In this document: piece by piece, positions 51,378 to 64,000 of the stretch
How positions within the stretch are numbered: the stretch's first letter is position 1
Layout: the number at the start of each line of letters is the position of its first letter
Source: Flammula alnicola
Taxonomy: Eukaryota; Basidiomycota; Agaricomycetes; Agaricales; Strophariaceae
DNA: 64,000 bases
Assembly: GCA_015499995.1 (NCBI GenBank)
Contig: JADNRV010000182.1
Coordinates: 37,678-101,677 of the forward strand
Reading direction: 5' to 3'
Made by a program: the position numbers and the translations under genes
The notes under the pieces: model-generated
Told to the model about the DNA's origin: nothing
The model's database searches: none
Seen by the model: the letters and a program-made list of their open reading frames with translations, nothing else

Positions 51378-53842
51378 ATAATTAAATTGTAAAACTGCCA
51401 AAAAACTGCAATGATTAATCCGATTCATATTCCTCGGTTCTTTCGAAACTGATGCACACGGGACCTTGTAGATCCTTGCTTGCTTGTATTTACTTGAGAG
51501 GGCAACAACATCCCGGCAGCTCGGCAGCACCTTCTTCCAGCCAATGATACATTTTGAATTTGGAGCGATTTTTATTCAACCTGGAGTTGCGAACATCCAT
51601 ATACACTGACTTGCATAGACTTTAACCCATCGCTAACCGACCAGCACATTTTTGATGATGAGTAGTATGAATTAAAATATAAATTAATTGGTGCAGCTAC
51701 TTGTAAAACTAGTTACAAAGAGTTTGCAAAGAGTACGCATAATGAAAACGTGTCGTTCCAACCCCAAAAAATCTCCACTGTTATTCATATGAACGTCAAA
51801 AGGAGGATTGTGAAGAATGTGGACCTAGTCTGACCTGAGTCAGCGACAACCGGCAGAGACGCTCCTGCGAGGATGTATTTAGAACGACCCCACACCATAT
51901 AGTAGCGAAACAGCTTAGAGGGCCTTAGCATTCATAGATGATAATATAACGATGAGATACTGTAACCGTGTATGAGTTGTTAGTAATAGGCGAGGAGACC
52001 AAAGGATAGTACCATAGAAGAGGGTTTCGATATATCAATGCAATTAGCATAACTGCTGGGAGAAGAAGCGTACATATCAAGCCCCCAGCAACGAATGGAA
52101 CAACGACGTGTAGTGTTGCATGGAGAAGACAGCCAAAATCCTGAACTGAAGGGGTTGTATCAGTGCCTGACATCGCCGAAGAAAGGAGTGCAAGCCAGCT
52201 CGAGATCCAACAGGATAGTGTAATCAAGAAAGCAAGATCTCGAGCAGGTTTTTGGGGATCTTGAAGGCCATACTTGACGATTTATTTACTCATTGTCGAT
52301 GATAATGGTTGTATTGTCCGTCGTTAGTGATCATGGTCAAGTCAAAACTGTCACCCCTCAGCGCTGCCGAACAAGGTACGACCACGGAATCTACAAAATG
52401 GGGACAGTGATATAGCGCCAGTGAAATCCGAACGACGATGCCAGCGAGACAAGGTATCCAAGAGCTAGTGCGGTCAAAGGTTTTGAGAGATTCCAGGAAA
52501 TTTTCGAGGTTGACGTCGACGCCTTTGAGGAAATTGTTGTTCCTATAATTATCTAACCGAGGTTGTGCCATCGTTCTCCGATTGACGAGGACCTGGGATC
52601 CCAACTGTAAAAAAAAACTGTCTGTCCGAGTGGTCCCTGTCGGACAACGATTTTAAGAACCAATCGCCAGACGGAAGATGATTGAAGTCTGCATTGACCG
52701 TCAGAAAATGCTGACAGGTATAGTGGCCCTGGGTGGCAGCTACACATTTCCACCGCTATTACCAGGATTTGCAGGATCATTCAATGGCCGCATGAGCATG
52801 AGTCTGAGACTCGACCGTAAAATGTGTGCATGAATGGACCGCCAAGTCCACTCAGGCCTCGACTTTCCTACTATTCTTCCGTCACGGAGAACTCGGAGAA
52901 GGCTGCCATCCGCAGCAAGTTAGCTATCACAAACCTATCAGGTAGGTAGTTAGGTAGATTTATTATACAGTTTGGATGCGGTCCCAATTGGAATATTATC
53001 AGTACTTTCATTTACAATGGAAAATAATAAGCATGACGGCTCACCTGCCGAAGCGCGCCTTTAACGTTATCGTAAAAATCAGCTTGTTGTTACTTGTGAG
53101 CTATTTTCGAATCTGGGGTTGGAGGAAGCGCAGTCGAGGGCCTGCCAGCGGACAGCAGCGGACTCGGAGTCGTCGGGGAGTGAGGAACGGTTAATTGTTC
53201 TGTAGCGGGAGTAACGCGTGATGCGTGACTCGAAATGTAACGCACGCTTCGACTACTGATTCGCTCCTCTTGATTCGCTCCCTCCAGCCAAGCAACAGCC
53301 AAGGTAGTGAACACTTAGTCGGACCTGAAGCAATCCATCCCGTATTGTCGCCTCAGTCCTACTAAATAAAGGCTGCCGCACACAAGGATACTGACGCCGT
53401 ATTTACAGTACGTTGCCCTTTGTACAAGTATGGGGACAAGCAGTTCAATGGGCCAGTCCTTTCGTTCCTTCGTGAGTCTTTTTCTTTCTCAAATGTCTCA
53501 TGTTAGTAATTGCAGCGGTATTTCACTCAGCCATTCCTTCAATTATGAGGTCGCGACAAATAATCGACGATCGACGACTGCAATATGCTGAAAATTTCCG
53601 TTTTGGCTCCATTTGAGGGACTAGACTCTCATAGATAATCCGCTGAAACGCTACGCAATGTCATTCCAACCACGATCAACTCTGGTCATTGTTGCAGGCT
53701 TTGCCATCTCTTGAGTTGCCCGAAGACAGCCGTTTCTTCTTCGAATTTGCGTTTCTGTATTCCTCTCGGAGTTACGCAACTGTGCAAAGTTTCGACATAT
53801 GTCGTTCTGCAGACCAACAACTCTGAAGACTGTCCACAGCCA
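51378..53842. other. region between PKS 1 and PRM10
   Basis: 2.46 kb without a firmly supported gene. Minus-strand blocks at about 52572-52270 (starting MAQPRLDNYRNNNF) and 52230-51925 (hydrophobic, with VVVPFVAGGLICTLLLPAV) could be two exons of a small 3-TM membrane protein or a remnant, but the join and start are not resolved. The 3' flank of PKS 1 is AT-rich. Confidence 0.35.
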
Positions 53843-56800
53843 ATGAGCTCATCCAATCGATCAGACGATAAACGGCCTTCGGGGCCAGGGGCGACACCTA
53901 GCGCACTTACCTCGTCGCGTACACCAGGCTCAAGGACTCCTCGAAAGGTCCAATGGCTAAACGATCAATCCAGAGGTTCGACCCATTCTAGAGAAGGTTC
54001 CACTCACATGCTTGATGAGCGAGGGTTGGACGTGCGTATCCATTTACTGTTTACATACGAAATACTTACCGTATTATATTCCAGCCTGAAGCTTTCAAGG
54101 AACTGACTGAAAAGCTTGAACGTCACAGTCGTGGAACGCCATTGACGAATATCCATTATTATCCTCCTCGGCAATCAGGATCGCCATCCTCTGAGAACCA
54201 ACCCACGACTTCTGATGAAGCAGATCGAACGGGCTATGCAGATACTCTGTATCCATCTTCCGCAGCATCAAGTCGATTCTTCGACTCTTTAACAAGCGCA
54301 ACTTTTACCCCACCAAGACCCAGCCATGATGTTCCCGACAATTATATCGATGAAAATGAAGACGCGGGGCTTCCCGGGACCAAGGATCTTCGTAGATATT
54401 CGTTCAAGAAGGCCCAAAGTGTTGTTCAAGCACGCCTCAATGGGGGTTCTGATCTCTGGCGTTCTAGACGAGGTCTCTCAAGGCAAGGTGATGAAGCAAG
54501 ACGGAAGGAGGTACGATCACACAGACACATACCCACCGATACAGAGAAAGGTCTTGAAACTGAAGCAGGAGCGCCTTCGTCGTCGGGAAAAGGGATCCTG
54601 TCAGCGCTTCTTAATCTTTATCACCCTCCTGACGCCACTCCGTCCAACCAACCTTCAAGGCGCTCGTCTCTTGATGAAGAGAGAGAAAAGAGAGAATACA
54701 ATAGGGGGCAGGAAGCGCCGAAACGCACAGAGAAGTCAGGTATGTTGCCTTGACCAATAGGTTCCCATTAACCAGCATTATTAATAAGCGCAACACAGAC
54801 GAGAAACACGAGAGAGTATACACTCGCAAAAAGCGATCATTGGGTATCCCATCCATGTTTGGACACATATCTCGCCCAGCTGCTGCAAGAAGTGCTGGAG
54901 GGGTGTTTGGGCCACTGATTGCCAGCACTGGTAACCTGACTGGCATCGCATCACCTCAGACAAGTCGACTTCAGCCAAATGTCAAACGGCCAGGATACCG
55001 GCTATCCCAGTTGGTCTCATCACTTTCATTGCATACGTTTCTTATTCACATTCAATTCCAGCTATTCCTTAGAGACCAAGCCTGTAACTCGACCTCCAGC
55101 GGCGAAAACACGAAATAATAGTGTGTTTTCTGATCTACAGGGGAGTTCGCTGGAAGGCGCAAGAACTGCACCGCCGACGCCGCCATCAGAACCTTCGGAG
55201 TCATTCTATCGTGCCGGTTCCAAAAGCAATCTGTCGGGCCTCTTTGGAGGATACGTTAATTCCATTCGTTCTGGCCGTAGATCTGGGTACAGCACACCAG
55301 GCACAATAAGTCATGATCGTGAGGAGCAGTCATATCCTTCGTCTCCTGGTCGTAAACAGCGACATAAGCGGAAAAAGGCTGAAATTTTTGTGAGTCTTTA
55401 GTCTTAACCTCTGGGGGTAATATCTTTCTTACTGTTTACTCACATGGTAGATAACGCGACATATCGCTCACGTTATTCGGCGCGAAGAATTCCTCATGAA
55501 GCTTACGCGGGCTATGATGATGTTCGGTGGTCCTAGCCATAGATTACAATCACAGATCCAATCGGCTGCCCGAGTTCTTGACGTCCAACTGAGCTTCTTG
55601 TATCTGCCCGACATCGTGCTGCTCAGTTTCGATGACAGCGGAACCGGCACGAGTCATATCAAGCTCATCAGACAGGCGAGTGGGCTGGACCTCGCAAAGC
55701 TGAATGACGCGTTCACCTTGTATTGGAAGGTCTTAGTTCCGTTTAATTGCTATCTTGGAAGAAGTGTTGACGCGTTTTTTTGCTAGGTCATTCATGACAA
55801 ACTTTCGGTATCCGATGCATCTATTGAGCTCGATGCATTGATGAGCAAGAAGCCGTTGTATAACTGGGCCATGCTCATCTTCACAGGGGGGATGTGCTCG
55901 GCCTCCATATGCACTATAAGCTTCGGTGGAAGTTTCGTCGACGCATTGATTTCATTTCCTCTTGGCGCCATTCTCGTCTTAATACAGTTGCTCAGCGTGC
56001 GGAATATTTTGTTCTCCCATGTTTTTGAGTGCGTGCTTCTTTCGTTCCTGTATGTTAGGATCTACTTACTTATATCTTTTGATAGGGTCACTGTCACCAC
56101 CTTATTTAGCTTCATTGCCGCGGCGCTGGCCGCTACCCACAAGCTTTGTTATTCTGCCATCACTTCAAGCTCGGTGGTGCTAATCCTCCCCGTAAGCATC
56201 GTGCTCCTTGACCATCATAAATACGTAACTCATAATATGGACCTCAGGGGTTTCTTGTTCTCACCGGAGCGCTGGAACTCATGTCCCGACAGATAATTTC
56301 CGGTTCTGTTCGGCTCTGTTTCGCAGTTGTCTATGCGTTATTCCTCGGATTTGGTTTTACGATCGGAGCACAACTATACGAGTTGATGACAAGCCACAAA
56401 GTCTATGGCGCGGAAGATTATACTTGCTCGCTGACCCACAACCCATCCGGACCTTGGTATCAGAGGACACCAAGTACATGGTGGGGTAAGGCGATTTTGG
56501 CTCTTGTCTCCGAAAGTCCATTCTCATGGTCGCCTTTACAGCATTCCTAACTGTGCCCATGTTCTCGCTGTTTTTGAGTATGCGTAATCAAGCTGCCTGG
56601 AACCGAAAGGAGATGGTATGCAGCACTTTAAACTTTTCGAGCATTGACTTATCTTCCCTTATCTAGGTGCTCCTCGTCGCCATCGCCAGCGCTGGATGGG
56701 TTACAAACCATTTCACCGGTCGAAGGTTCGTCGGCCAGAGCGATATTATTGCGGCTGTGGGGTTAGTGCTATCTCTTCGATGAACTGTTACGGATCTACC

Positions 56801-57175
56801 TGACTCTTCATTTCCAGGGCCTTCGCCGTCGGACTGATATCTAATTCGTATTCGCGCATCTTCTCTGGCAATGCCTTTGTCGTAATGGTTCGTTCTCCTC
56901 CTCCTTTTGAACGTCCAAGGTCGGTGCGTCTAACTGCCCGCGAACAGATTACCGGCATCTTGTTCCAGCTGCCATCTGGTCTTGGAAGTGGAGGTTTGCT
57001 CAGCTATGCTTCTCAGGAGACGTCGGGATCCCCCGACTCCTATTTATCGGGCTTCCGGACGGCGCTGAAGCTGGTCTCAGTGGCCATTGGCCTTACAATT
57101 GGATTAGGGCTGTCGTGTGTGTTGACACATCCGATTCAGAGTCGAAAGAGAGAAGCCGGGATCTTCAGTCTTTAG
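53843..57175 (+). CDS. PRM10: PRM10-like membrane protein (ThrE/DUF1212 family)
   Basis: Twelve exons: 53843-54031, 54085-54739, 54799-55009, 55062-55389, 55451-55729, 55787-56028, 56086-56191, 56248-56485, 56542-56615, 56667-56761, 56818-56887 and 56948-57175; 904 aa. The N-terminal ~430 residues are Ser/Arg-rich and disordered. Then comes the ThrE-type domain: LMKLTRAMMMFGGPSHRLQ and SFLYLPDIVLLSFDD, followed by about ten TM segments (NWAMLIFTGGMCSASICTIS; LFSFIAAALAATHKLCYSAI; GFLVLTGALELMSRQIISGS; VYALFLGFGFTIGAQLYELM; ITGILFQLPSGLGSGGLLSY). Fungal relatives include yeast pheromone-regulated Prm10; bacterial ThrE exports threonine. It lies between two PKS copies; a transport role for the PKS product is conceivable, but this gene is also common outside clusters. 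Confidence 0.92.
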
Positions 57176-58178
57176 ATTTGTGAAAGTGATTCCCAGGGCA
57201 TGTCGATGTGAATATACTCCGAGACTCCGAGTCTACTTCATATAGTTTCATATCCTACGTTGCTTTTCTGTTCGCGAGTTGTTCTCGAGCTCCTTTGGGC
57301 TCAGCTACGTCTGGCTCGCGTGTCATTACGTAATATTCTACACGCCAGTATCAAAGGGTTTTACTCGACTCTCTTTCAATGTCATTGTCAACTAAGATGG
57401 TCCTGCGAGCGGACGTTTGCTGGAAGAACAAGGTGTGTAATCTCGGCAAGATATCTATCTACAACTCGATCGAGTCCCATAAATCTAAAAAATGGTCTCA
57501 GCCAAGCATGCTTTAAAAACCTTATCGTCAAAGCTGGCTCTGTAGACGGCAAAAACTCTTAGGCTGGTGTGGTTCTCGATGGTGGCATGATCCTGAAGAA
57601 AAGTTATTTCGAATAACGTGTCGGTGAAGGCAGTCGATTTGAATAACCCAGTCGAAGTGATTTGTGAGTAATATCCACATGGCCACATGGATGCACAGAA
57701 TGACCCACACCCTTCGAAAACTTTACCAGTGGCTGACTGGTCTACGTCTCGGCGATTCCTATCCAGACTGTCGGAGGTTGACCGCTTTATGCTCGAATCC
57801 TTGATGAATCCTAACTCAACGGCGCTGGAATAACTCCAGTCTTCATCACCATTACCAAAAACAGTAGCTGCCAGCCTCTTTATTCTTGGAACGACCACAG
57901 AATTCGGACTTGAGCTAACGAAATGGACGATGCATTGCCCGCATTCCAGCGCGCCTATAAGCCCATTGGTCGCCGAAAACTGTCAGCCTCTCTGGAGGGT
58001 TGACAACACTTCGATCTATTGCAGTCTTTGGGGTCATCCCGGTCCAGTTTAAAATCCCTCCCCCTCTTTTAGAACAAAAATACTCCCGACCGAATGGTTT
58101 AAATACCACCTTGGGATACAGAATCTGCCCAAGCAACTTTTTTGCTTTTCTTCTCGTCATCTTTTGCTCTCAATACCA
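57176..58178. other. region between PRM10 and PKS 2, with a possible gene fragment
   Basis: The downstream part (from ~57950) is the PKS 2 promoter. On the minus strand, 57898-57485 holds frames that together look like a TM segment (VWVILCIHVAMWILL) followed, after a frame change, by a beta-rich stretch with STAFTDTLFEITF. The FTDT-x-F motif and the TM-then-luminal order resemble the 8-TM protein at 7.7-9.8 kb. It is probably a broken fragment of that family. Confidence 0.35.
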
Positions 58179-61100
58179 ATGGATTCTTCTCTCTACAACA
58201 AAAACACCCTCTTGAACGCCTTCGTTAGCGTCGCCCGCTCCGGCGATGTCGAACGAAACGCTGTCGAGTGCGGTAACGAGCGATGGACCTACGGCGATCT
58301 CGACACCGTATCGACCGGTCTTGCCCTCGACATGCATAAAACATACGGCCCCAAGCCGGTCGTCGCGATCATCAGCGAAAACCACCCTTACGTGTTGGCC
58401 GCCATGCTCGCCACCTGGAAACTCGGTGGAATCGTCGCACCCCTCGATCACAACGTTCCTAAAGACATCATGGAACGTATGCTGCTTAACATTGGCCCCA
58501 CTTTCGTTTTGGTTCCTTCTCCTGAGCGCGTTGTTCAGAACACCGTCCGTGGTTTGTACTCCTTTATTCCTTTTGTCTTTCGCTTCTTTTCTAACTCTTC
58601 TTTAGGTATTTCTCTTTCGTGTCTTCCTTTCGACCCCAAAGATGCCACCATCACTGCGCTCATGCAGAAATACCTCGATCAGTCTCCGGAACTTCCTCTT
58701 CTTGAATTCCTTGCTCCCACTCCAGACGACATCGCCTTGTATCTCCATACCTCTTCGGCTTCGTCAGTCGCCAACGTCAAGTGTGTGCCTCTGAGCCACC
58801 AGAGCATTTTGGCCGGCGCAAACTCTCGCCTTGCTTGGTGGAAGCGCACCTGGCCTCAGCAGGAGTTCGCGAACTTGCGCGTCCTTGGGTGGTCGCCATG
58901 GTCCCACATCATTGGCTTGTCGAATGATCTCGGGGCAGCCATGCTCCTCACTGCTGGTTGCTACATCTTCGCCATGGTTCCTTCCGCCTATGGCGTCGTC
59001 GGTGGGGATTCCAGCAAAGAGTCTCGCTACCTTGACGTTTGCGGTCAGTTATTGGAGACAGCGATGACCAAGAAACCCACCGCCTTCGCTGGCGTACCTT
59101 GGGTTCTTGAAGGATTCATGAGGAGCCACAAACAAGAAGTCGATGCCGATCGCAAGCAACGTATTCAAGAAGCGATCAAGACGCTCAAAGTGTTCGGCTC
59201 AGGGGGTGCTGCCACAAACGCAGAGTGCGTTGAGTGGGCTAAGCAGATGGGAATCCCTCTCGTTCTCGATATTGGCATGACGGAGCTCGGAGGTATGGTC
59301 ATATCTTAAGAAGCCGTAACAAGCCTAATTTTTTTTTCAGGACCTCTGTTCCATTCGACCACTGATGGTGCCGAGGGATGGTATAGCAAAGACTGCCTCC
59401 TCGCTGACGCGGCTCTGAACCTTGTCGATGAAGCGGGAGCAAACGCAACATCTGGCGAGTAAAATGTCTCTATTGCCCTGCTTATACCGACTAATACCTG
59501 CTTTGCAGAGGGCGAACTTGTGATCAAGAGTCGTCTCATCACCAAAGGATATCTTCAATATGATAATTCTTCTTTCACTGTTGAGGACGACGGCACTGTG
59601 TCTTTCCGTACTGGAGACATCTATGGATACATTGGCGATCAACGCTTGGTCTGGAAAGGTCGCAAGGAAGACTACATCCAGGTTTGTGTTATTTTTTTTT
59701 TCATGAAATTATTCCATCTGAGCCATCTCTTAGATGAGCTCCGGGGAATCTCTCGACCCTCGCATTGTTGAAGCCATTCTGAATCAATGCCCTGCTGTCG
59801 TTCGGAGCTGTGTTGTCGGAAATAACTTCTTGAAGACTTCTTCTCAGGTGGTGTGTGCCATCGTCCAGCCAGTTAGAGACCCTTCGACACCTCTCGAGTC
59901 TCGCCTTCCCGAGATTACTCGCGCGATTTCCATCGCCAATCGCGGCCTCGCCCCTCCCTTGCGCATTTCTTGGGCTCGGGTCCTGGTCCTCAAGGAAGGC
60001 GAAGAAGTTCCTTTGACGAAGAAGGGTGCGATTTTCCGTAAGAAGTTGGAGCAGCTCTTCGGCGAGCAACTCTCTGCTCTTCTCAGCCGCTCTGATGAAG
60101 GCATTGCTCCTCAAACCGAGACGAAACCCGCCACCTCGTCATCCCGCGCGCAAGGCAAGACTAGGGATCAAATCGCTGCCATTGTTTCCAACATCGTCCT
60201 CCAGACCTTGAGAATCTCAGAAGAGACGATGGACGACAACGCTCAGGCCACATTTGCAGAGGTCAGAGTTCTGCCTTTCTTTTGTGCGCTTCTATTACTC
60301 AATACTTTGTCATTAGCTGGGAATGGATTCTGCCATGTCTACCATGATTGTCAACAAGCTCAATCGCCAACTCGACATGGCCCTTCCTCTGAATACCTGC
60401 CATACACATATCGACCTAGTCTCTCTGACCAACGCCATCTTGTCTGACCTGGGCATGGACGGAACCGCGTCAAAGATTCGTCCTTCCACAAGGGTTGCTC
60501 CTCCCACTCGAGAACGAGAAGAAATCGTGATCGTTGGTCAGGCCATTCGCCTGCCTGGTGACATCGACACCCCAGAAGGCTTCTGGAAGGCCCTCATCGA
60601 TAAGCGTGAGGACATTATGACACCTGTTCCTGCTTCTCGATGGGATCATGCTAGCTTCTACCGATCACCAGACTCAAAGGAGCCTCCTGCCCCTTGCGAC
60701 ATCACTCTCGAGAAAGCTGGCTTCGTGGACGTTTACGGCTTCGATCACTCGTTCTTCGGTATCTCATCAGCGGAAGCGTTCCATGTTGCTCCAAATATTC
60801 GTCTTTCATTGGAAATTGCTTTCGAGGCGCTGGAAAACGCCAATATTCCTCCTTCGAAAGTCAAGGGTAGTGGCATGGGTGTCTTTGTTGCTGCTGCAAT
60901 GGAAGAAGGCTACATCAAACTTTTATTTGCAGACAAGGGCTGGGGAGGTAAACATTGCATTTGTTGGAACCTTTTTGCTGGTTACTTACGTGCTCATTCG
61001 CAGCCTACACTCGATTCTATGGGACTGGTGTTGCTACTAGCACTGCCTGCGGTCGCCTAAGCTAGTGGGTATCATCGTTTATTTGCGGCTAATCTAACAC

Positions 61101-64000
61101 TGACCGTATTTCCTCAAGCTTGCTTGATGTTCACGGCCCTTCTTTGACCATCGACACTGCATGCAGTTCAGGCTTGATCGCCTTTGATCAAGGTAGATAT
61201 TATTCGAAATTTTATCCAAGCACAAATGAACTCACTTTTTACTAGCCGTTCAGTACTTACAATCAGGTGAAGGAGAGTCGGCCATCGTATGTGGAGCTAA
61301 TACGCACACGTGGCAAGTTGTTATCACACTTTCCTCGGTGCTTTCTTGACTAATGGAAAAATCTAGGCCTGGTACTCTCGGATTCTTGTCTGCTCAGAAG
61401 ATGACGTCAAGTAACTCTCGTTGTGCAACCTTTACAAATATGGCCGATGGGTATGATTTTTCCTTTCTCCTCATTCTGCTCTTCCTTTGATATATCATTA
61501 TCCAGATACGTTCCATCCGAAGCCGCTGCTGGTCTCATTTTGAAGACCAAAAGTGCTGCTTTACGAGACGGAGATAGAATCATCGGTGTCGTAAAATCCA
61601 CCGACGTTAAGCACGATGGCAGGTCTCAAGGCTTGGTCGCTCCCAATGTGAAAGCGCAAATTGCTATGCAAATTGCACTCCTCGAGAAGGCTTCGCTCTC
61701 TCCTTCTCAGATCGAGTACGTTTCTTCTTTTTTTTCTGTACAGTTAGCAGTGGTTTACTCAATTCTTGCTTAGTTTCATTGAAGCGCATGGAACTGGTAC
61801 GTGATTTTTCTATTACTTCAATTTTAAATGCCGTGTACCAATATCACGTGATAGGCACATCGTTGGGCGACCTTATTGAGATTCAAGGAATCAACGAGGT
61901 CTTCGAGTCATCCCATGGACCTGATAAACCCCTGGTGGTCGGCGCCGCTAAGTCATGCGTAGGTCATGCTGAACTTGTAGCTGGGTTGATCGGCGTTGTC
62001 AAGACTCTCGGCTCTTTCACTGAGGGATCCGTACCCGGCCTGGTCCAGCTGACCTCGGACAATATGAATCCCAACCTTGACTGCAGCGTCGTTCCTCTGC
62101 ATATTCCTGTCGAGACCGTCACTTTGAAGACGGAGAACTCACTACCTCTGCGTGCATTGATTCTGTATGTCTCATGATTATGCTCCCAATATTTCCCTTT
62201 CTAATTTAGGCATAGTTCGAATGGTTTCGCAGGTTCTATCGCTGGAGCAATTCTGGAGGCACCGACAGAGGATATGAAGCCCAAATCATCTTCATCAATT
62301 CCGGAAACCACTCCCATGATGTTTGTCGTCAGCGGAAAGAGCGAAGACGCACTCATTCAATATCTGAACAAATACTTGGATTTCTGCCTCGACGCCCCCT
62401 CGTCACTCTTCCATGCAATTTGCTACACGACTTGTGTTGGTCGCGAACATTACCGTTATCGATTGCTTGCGTGGTCAACAATATGCAAGACTTGATTGCT
62501 CGCATTGAAGATCGCCTCCAAAGTTCGTCTGCCTCCGCGTCAGGAGGAAATGCTCGCCGCATTCTCCTTGGATTCCCTGGTCAAGGCTCCCAGTACCAAG
62601 GCATGGGCCGTTACCTCGCCAACCAATACTCTGGCTTCCGAAGTATCATCACGGATGCTGCCAACAAGGCATCTGCATTGACTGGCTACCCGATTCTTCC
62701 GTATCTTGTCGAGGAGTCAGCGCCAGGCAACCTTTCAATCGACCATAGTGAGGTTGCCCAAGTTTGCATCTTCATCTTCCAATATGCCGTCTCTACCTGG
62801 CTGGAAAGCCTAGGAGTCCACTCCCATGCCGTTATGGGACATAGCTTGGGAGAGATTGCTGCAGCAGGTTTGTGCAGACCAATCAGCCTGCCGATTTTAA
62901 TCTGACACTTTTGTTATCTCCAGTCATCGCTCGTGTATTCACTTTCGAAGTTGGTTTGGCCAATTCGTCGTTGAGAGGGCTAAACTTCTCCGGGCCGATC
63001 CTGCGCATCCCGCTGGCATGGTTTGCCATCCAGGCCTCAGAAGAGCGCATCAGTCGCTACATTCAGAACCTGGGTCTTGTGGATCGGCCTCGCAATAGCT
63101 GTCTATAATGGCCCCGAGGCTCATGTTGTCTCAGGAGAGATGAAAAGCAGTAGAAAGCCTTATGACCGCTGCTAAGCGTGACGGTCTGAGATGCACGAAA
63201 TTGAACGTCGATCAAGGTAGGCCCATTGGTGTAATACGTCTTCTTTCCTCTCAGTCTTCTTCTAGGGTTTCATAGCCCTGCGATCGCCTCTGCGCTTCCT
63301 GCCCTCAAGGCGTGGCTGGATGAGCGTGATGATTCAATAAATGGCCTCGAAAAACCATTCTTCTCCACTCTGCGAGGTGCAGAAATTCCGAAGCATGAAC
63401 GTCTAGACGCCAAGTACTGGGTGAGACTATTTGCTTCCTGTGTTCTGTCGCCCTCACTGACGCCCCTGGTAGGTTGACCATGCTCAGAGCCCTGTCAGGT
63501 TTATCCAAACTGCTAGGGCTGCGACCAAGGCTTCGTCGATCGACGTCATCGTTGATGTTGGGCCTCAACCGACTGTCTGGTCTAACATGCAAACACCCGA
63601 ATTCGCTGGAAAATCTCGCCTCGCCTTCACTGGCAAGCGCGGGAAAGATCAAATTGTCGCGATGCTGGCAGCACTCTCTTCCTTATTCGAGAAAGGCTTT
63701 AGCATCGACTTTGAAGTCCTATTCAACCAAATGCCCTACAAGTTCGCAATGACCGACATTCCTACCTACCCCTTCCAACGTCTCTACAACTACCCTTCCT
63801 ACATCGCAACTCGCTCGTCCGTCCCGGGTGCCATTCCTCGTCAAATAGAATCTGTCCAGGAGAGACCGGCCAACCCACGATTCATCGTTGATCAAGCTCT
63901 CTGCGACTTCTTGGATCTTCATCAAATCGAAGGTCGCCGTGTCCTTCCCGGTGCTGCAATGGTGATTTCTTTGCTCGTGCTGCCAGCTCCAAGTCCGTCA
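58179..64000 (+). CDS. polyketide synthase 2 (paralogue of PKS 1), 3' partial, frameshifted
   Basis: Exons: 58179-58551, 58606-59292, 59341-59454, 59509-59681, 59734-60261, 60317-60947, 61004-61064, 61119-61192, 61246-61312, 61367-61450, 61506-61715, 61774-61796, 61855-62164, 62210-62867, 62924-about 63216, about 63266-63420 and 63473 to the window end. Domains match PKS 1: adenylate-forming-like (GMTELGG, FRTGDIY, GRKEDYIQ), ACP (LGMDS), KS (DTACSS, EAHGTG, KSCVGH), AT (FPGQGSQ, GHSLGE), DH start (HQIEGRRVLPG). Nine exons, including 373, 173, 61, 74, 67, 210, 23 and 310 nt, equal those of PKS 1. The KS-encoding part is intact. From ~62.46 kb on, single-base indels break the frame about six times (near 62462, 62960, 63022, 63085, 63145, 63960), while the homologous residues are still readable. 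It is either a pseudogene or a consensus problem. KR and final ACP lie outside. Confidence 0.85.

Noticed and set aside
52976..53194. Small plus-strand frame between PKS 1 and PRM10
   Set aside because: It is short, has no motif and is not linked by splice sites to PRM10, whose start at 53843 is well supported.

Overview
The window looks like nuclear DNA of a mushroom-forming basidiomycete (Agaricomycetes). Genes are dense and cut by many 45-75 bp GT-AG introns. There are families of F-box genes and of small G-domain proteins typical of these fungi, and single-copy housekeeping genes: mitochondrial EF-G, epsin, Nup84/Nup107, the Dpb4 histone-fold subunit, a chitin deacetylase and a PRM10/ThrE-type membrane protein. 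There are no bacterial operons and no CRISPR array. All gene models were built by hand from splice signals, reading phase and family motifs; nothing was searched against a database.

Layout. 0-20 kb: a decayed Tc1/mariner-like transposase; two tandem F-box genes (1.6-5.1 kb); a TA-flanked MITE candidate (5.23-5.89 kb) just upstream of a third F-box gene (6.0-7.4 kb); a tRNA-Gly(UCC) on the minus strand; a probable 8-TM Wntless-like protein; an unresolved patch (9.9-11.2 kb); a 998-residue low-complexity protein (11.8-15.4 kb); epsin (minus); an identical tRNA-Gly(UCC) on plus; and a frameshifted F-box gene on minus. F-box/tRNA at 6-7.6 kb and tRNA/F-box at 18.1-19.8 kb mirror each other. 20-26.5 kb: chitin deacetylase (minus) and MEF1 (plus), divergent. 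26.5-30.4 kb: foreign-looking DNA with a 69-bp tandem repeat of about 36 copies that abuts a 3'-truncated G-domain gene. 32-34 kb: an intact G-domain paralogue. 34.4-38.8 kb: NUP84 and DPB4, convergent. 39.2-40.3 kb: an unknown protein. 42.7-64 kb: two large paralogous polyketide synthases with a PRM10-like gene between them; the second runs off the window end.

The most distinctive system is the PKS pair. The complete enzyme (2518 aa) reads adenylation-like domain - ACP - KS - AT - DH - KR - ACP, with no methyltransferase, enoyl reductase or thioesterase. That predicts a partially reducing, polyene-type assembly line with an in-cis starter-handling module. In both copies the adenylation-like domain departs from the canonical ATP-binding (A3) and A10-lysine motifs in the same way, so its chemistry is open. 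The second copy keeps nearly all intron positions and many exon lengths, but has about six single-base frameshifts in its AT-DH part. That is either recent pseudogenisation or poor local consensus.

Splicing is also unusual: a 7-nt exon in DPB4, an apparent 2-nt exon (or recursive splice site) in the chitin deacetylase, several 14-25 nt exons, and three GC-AG introns.
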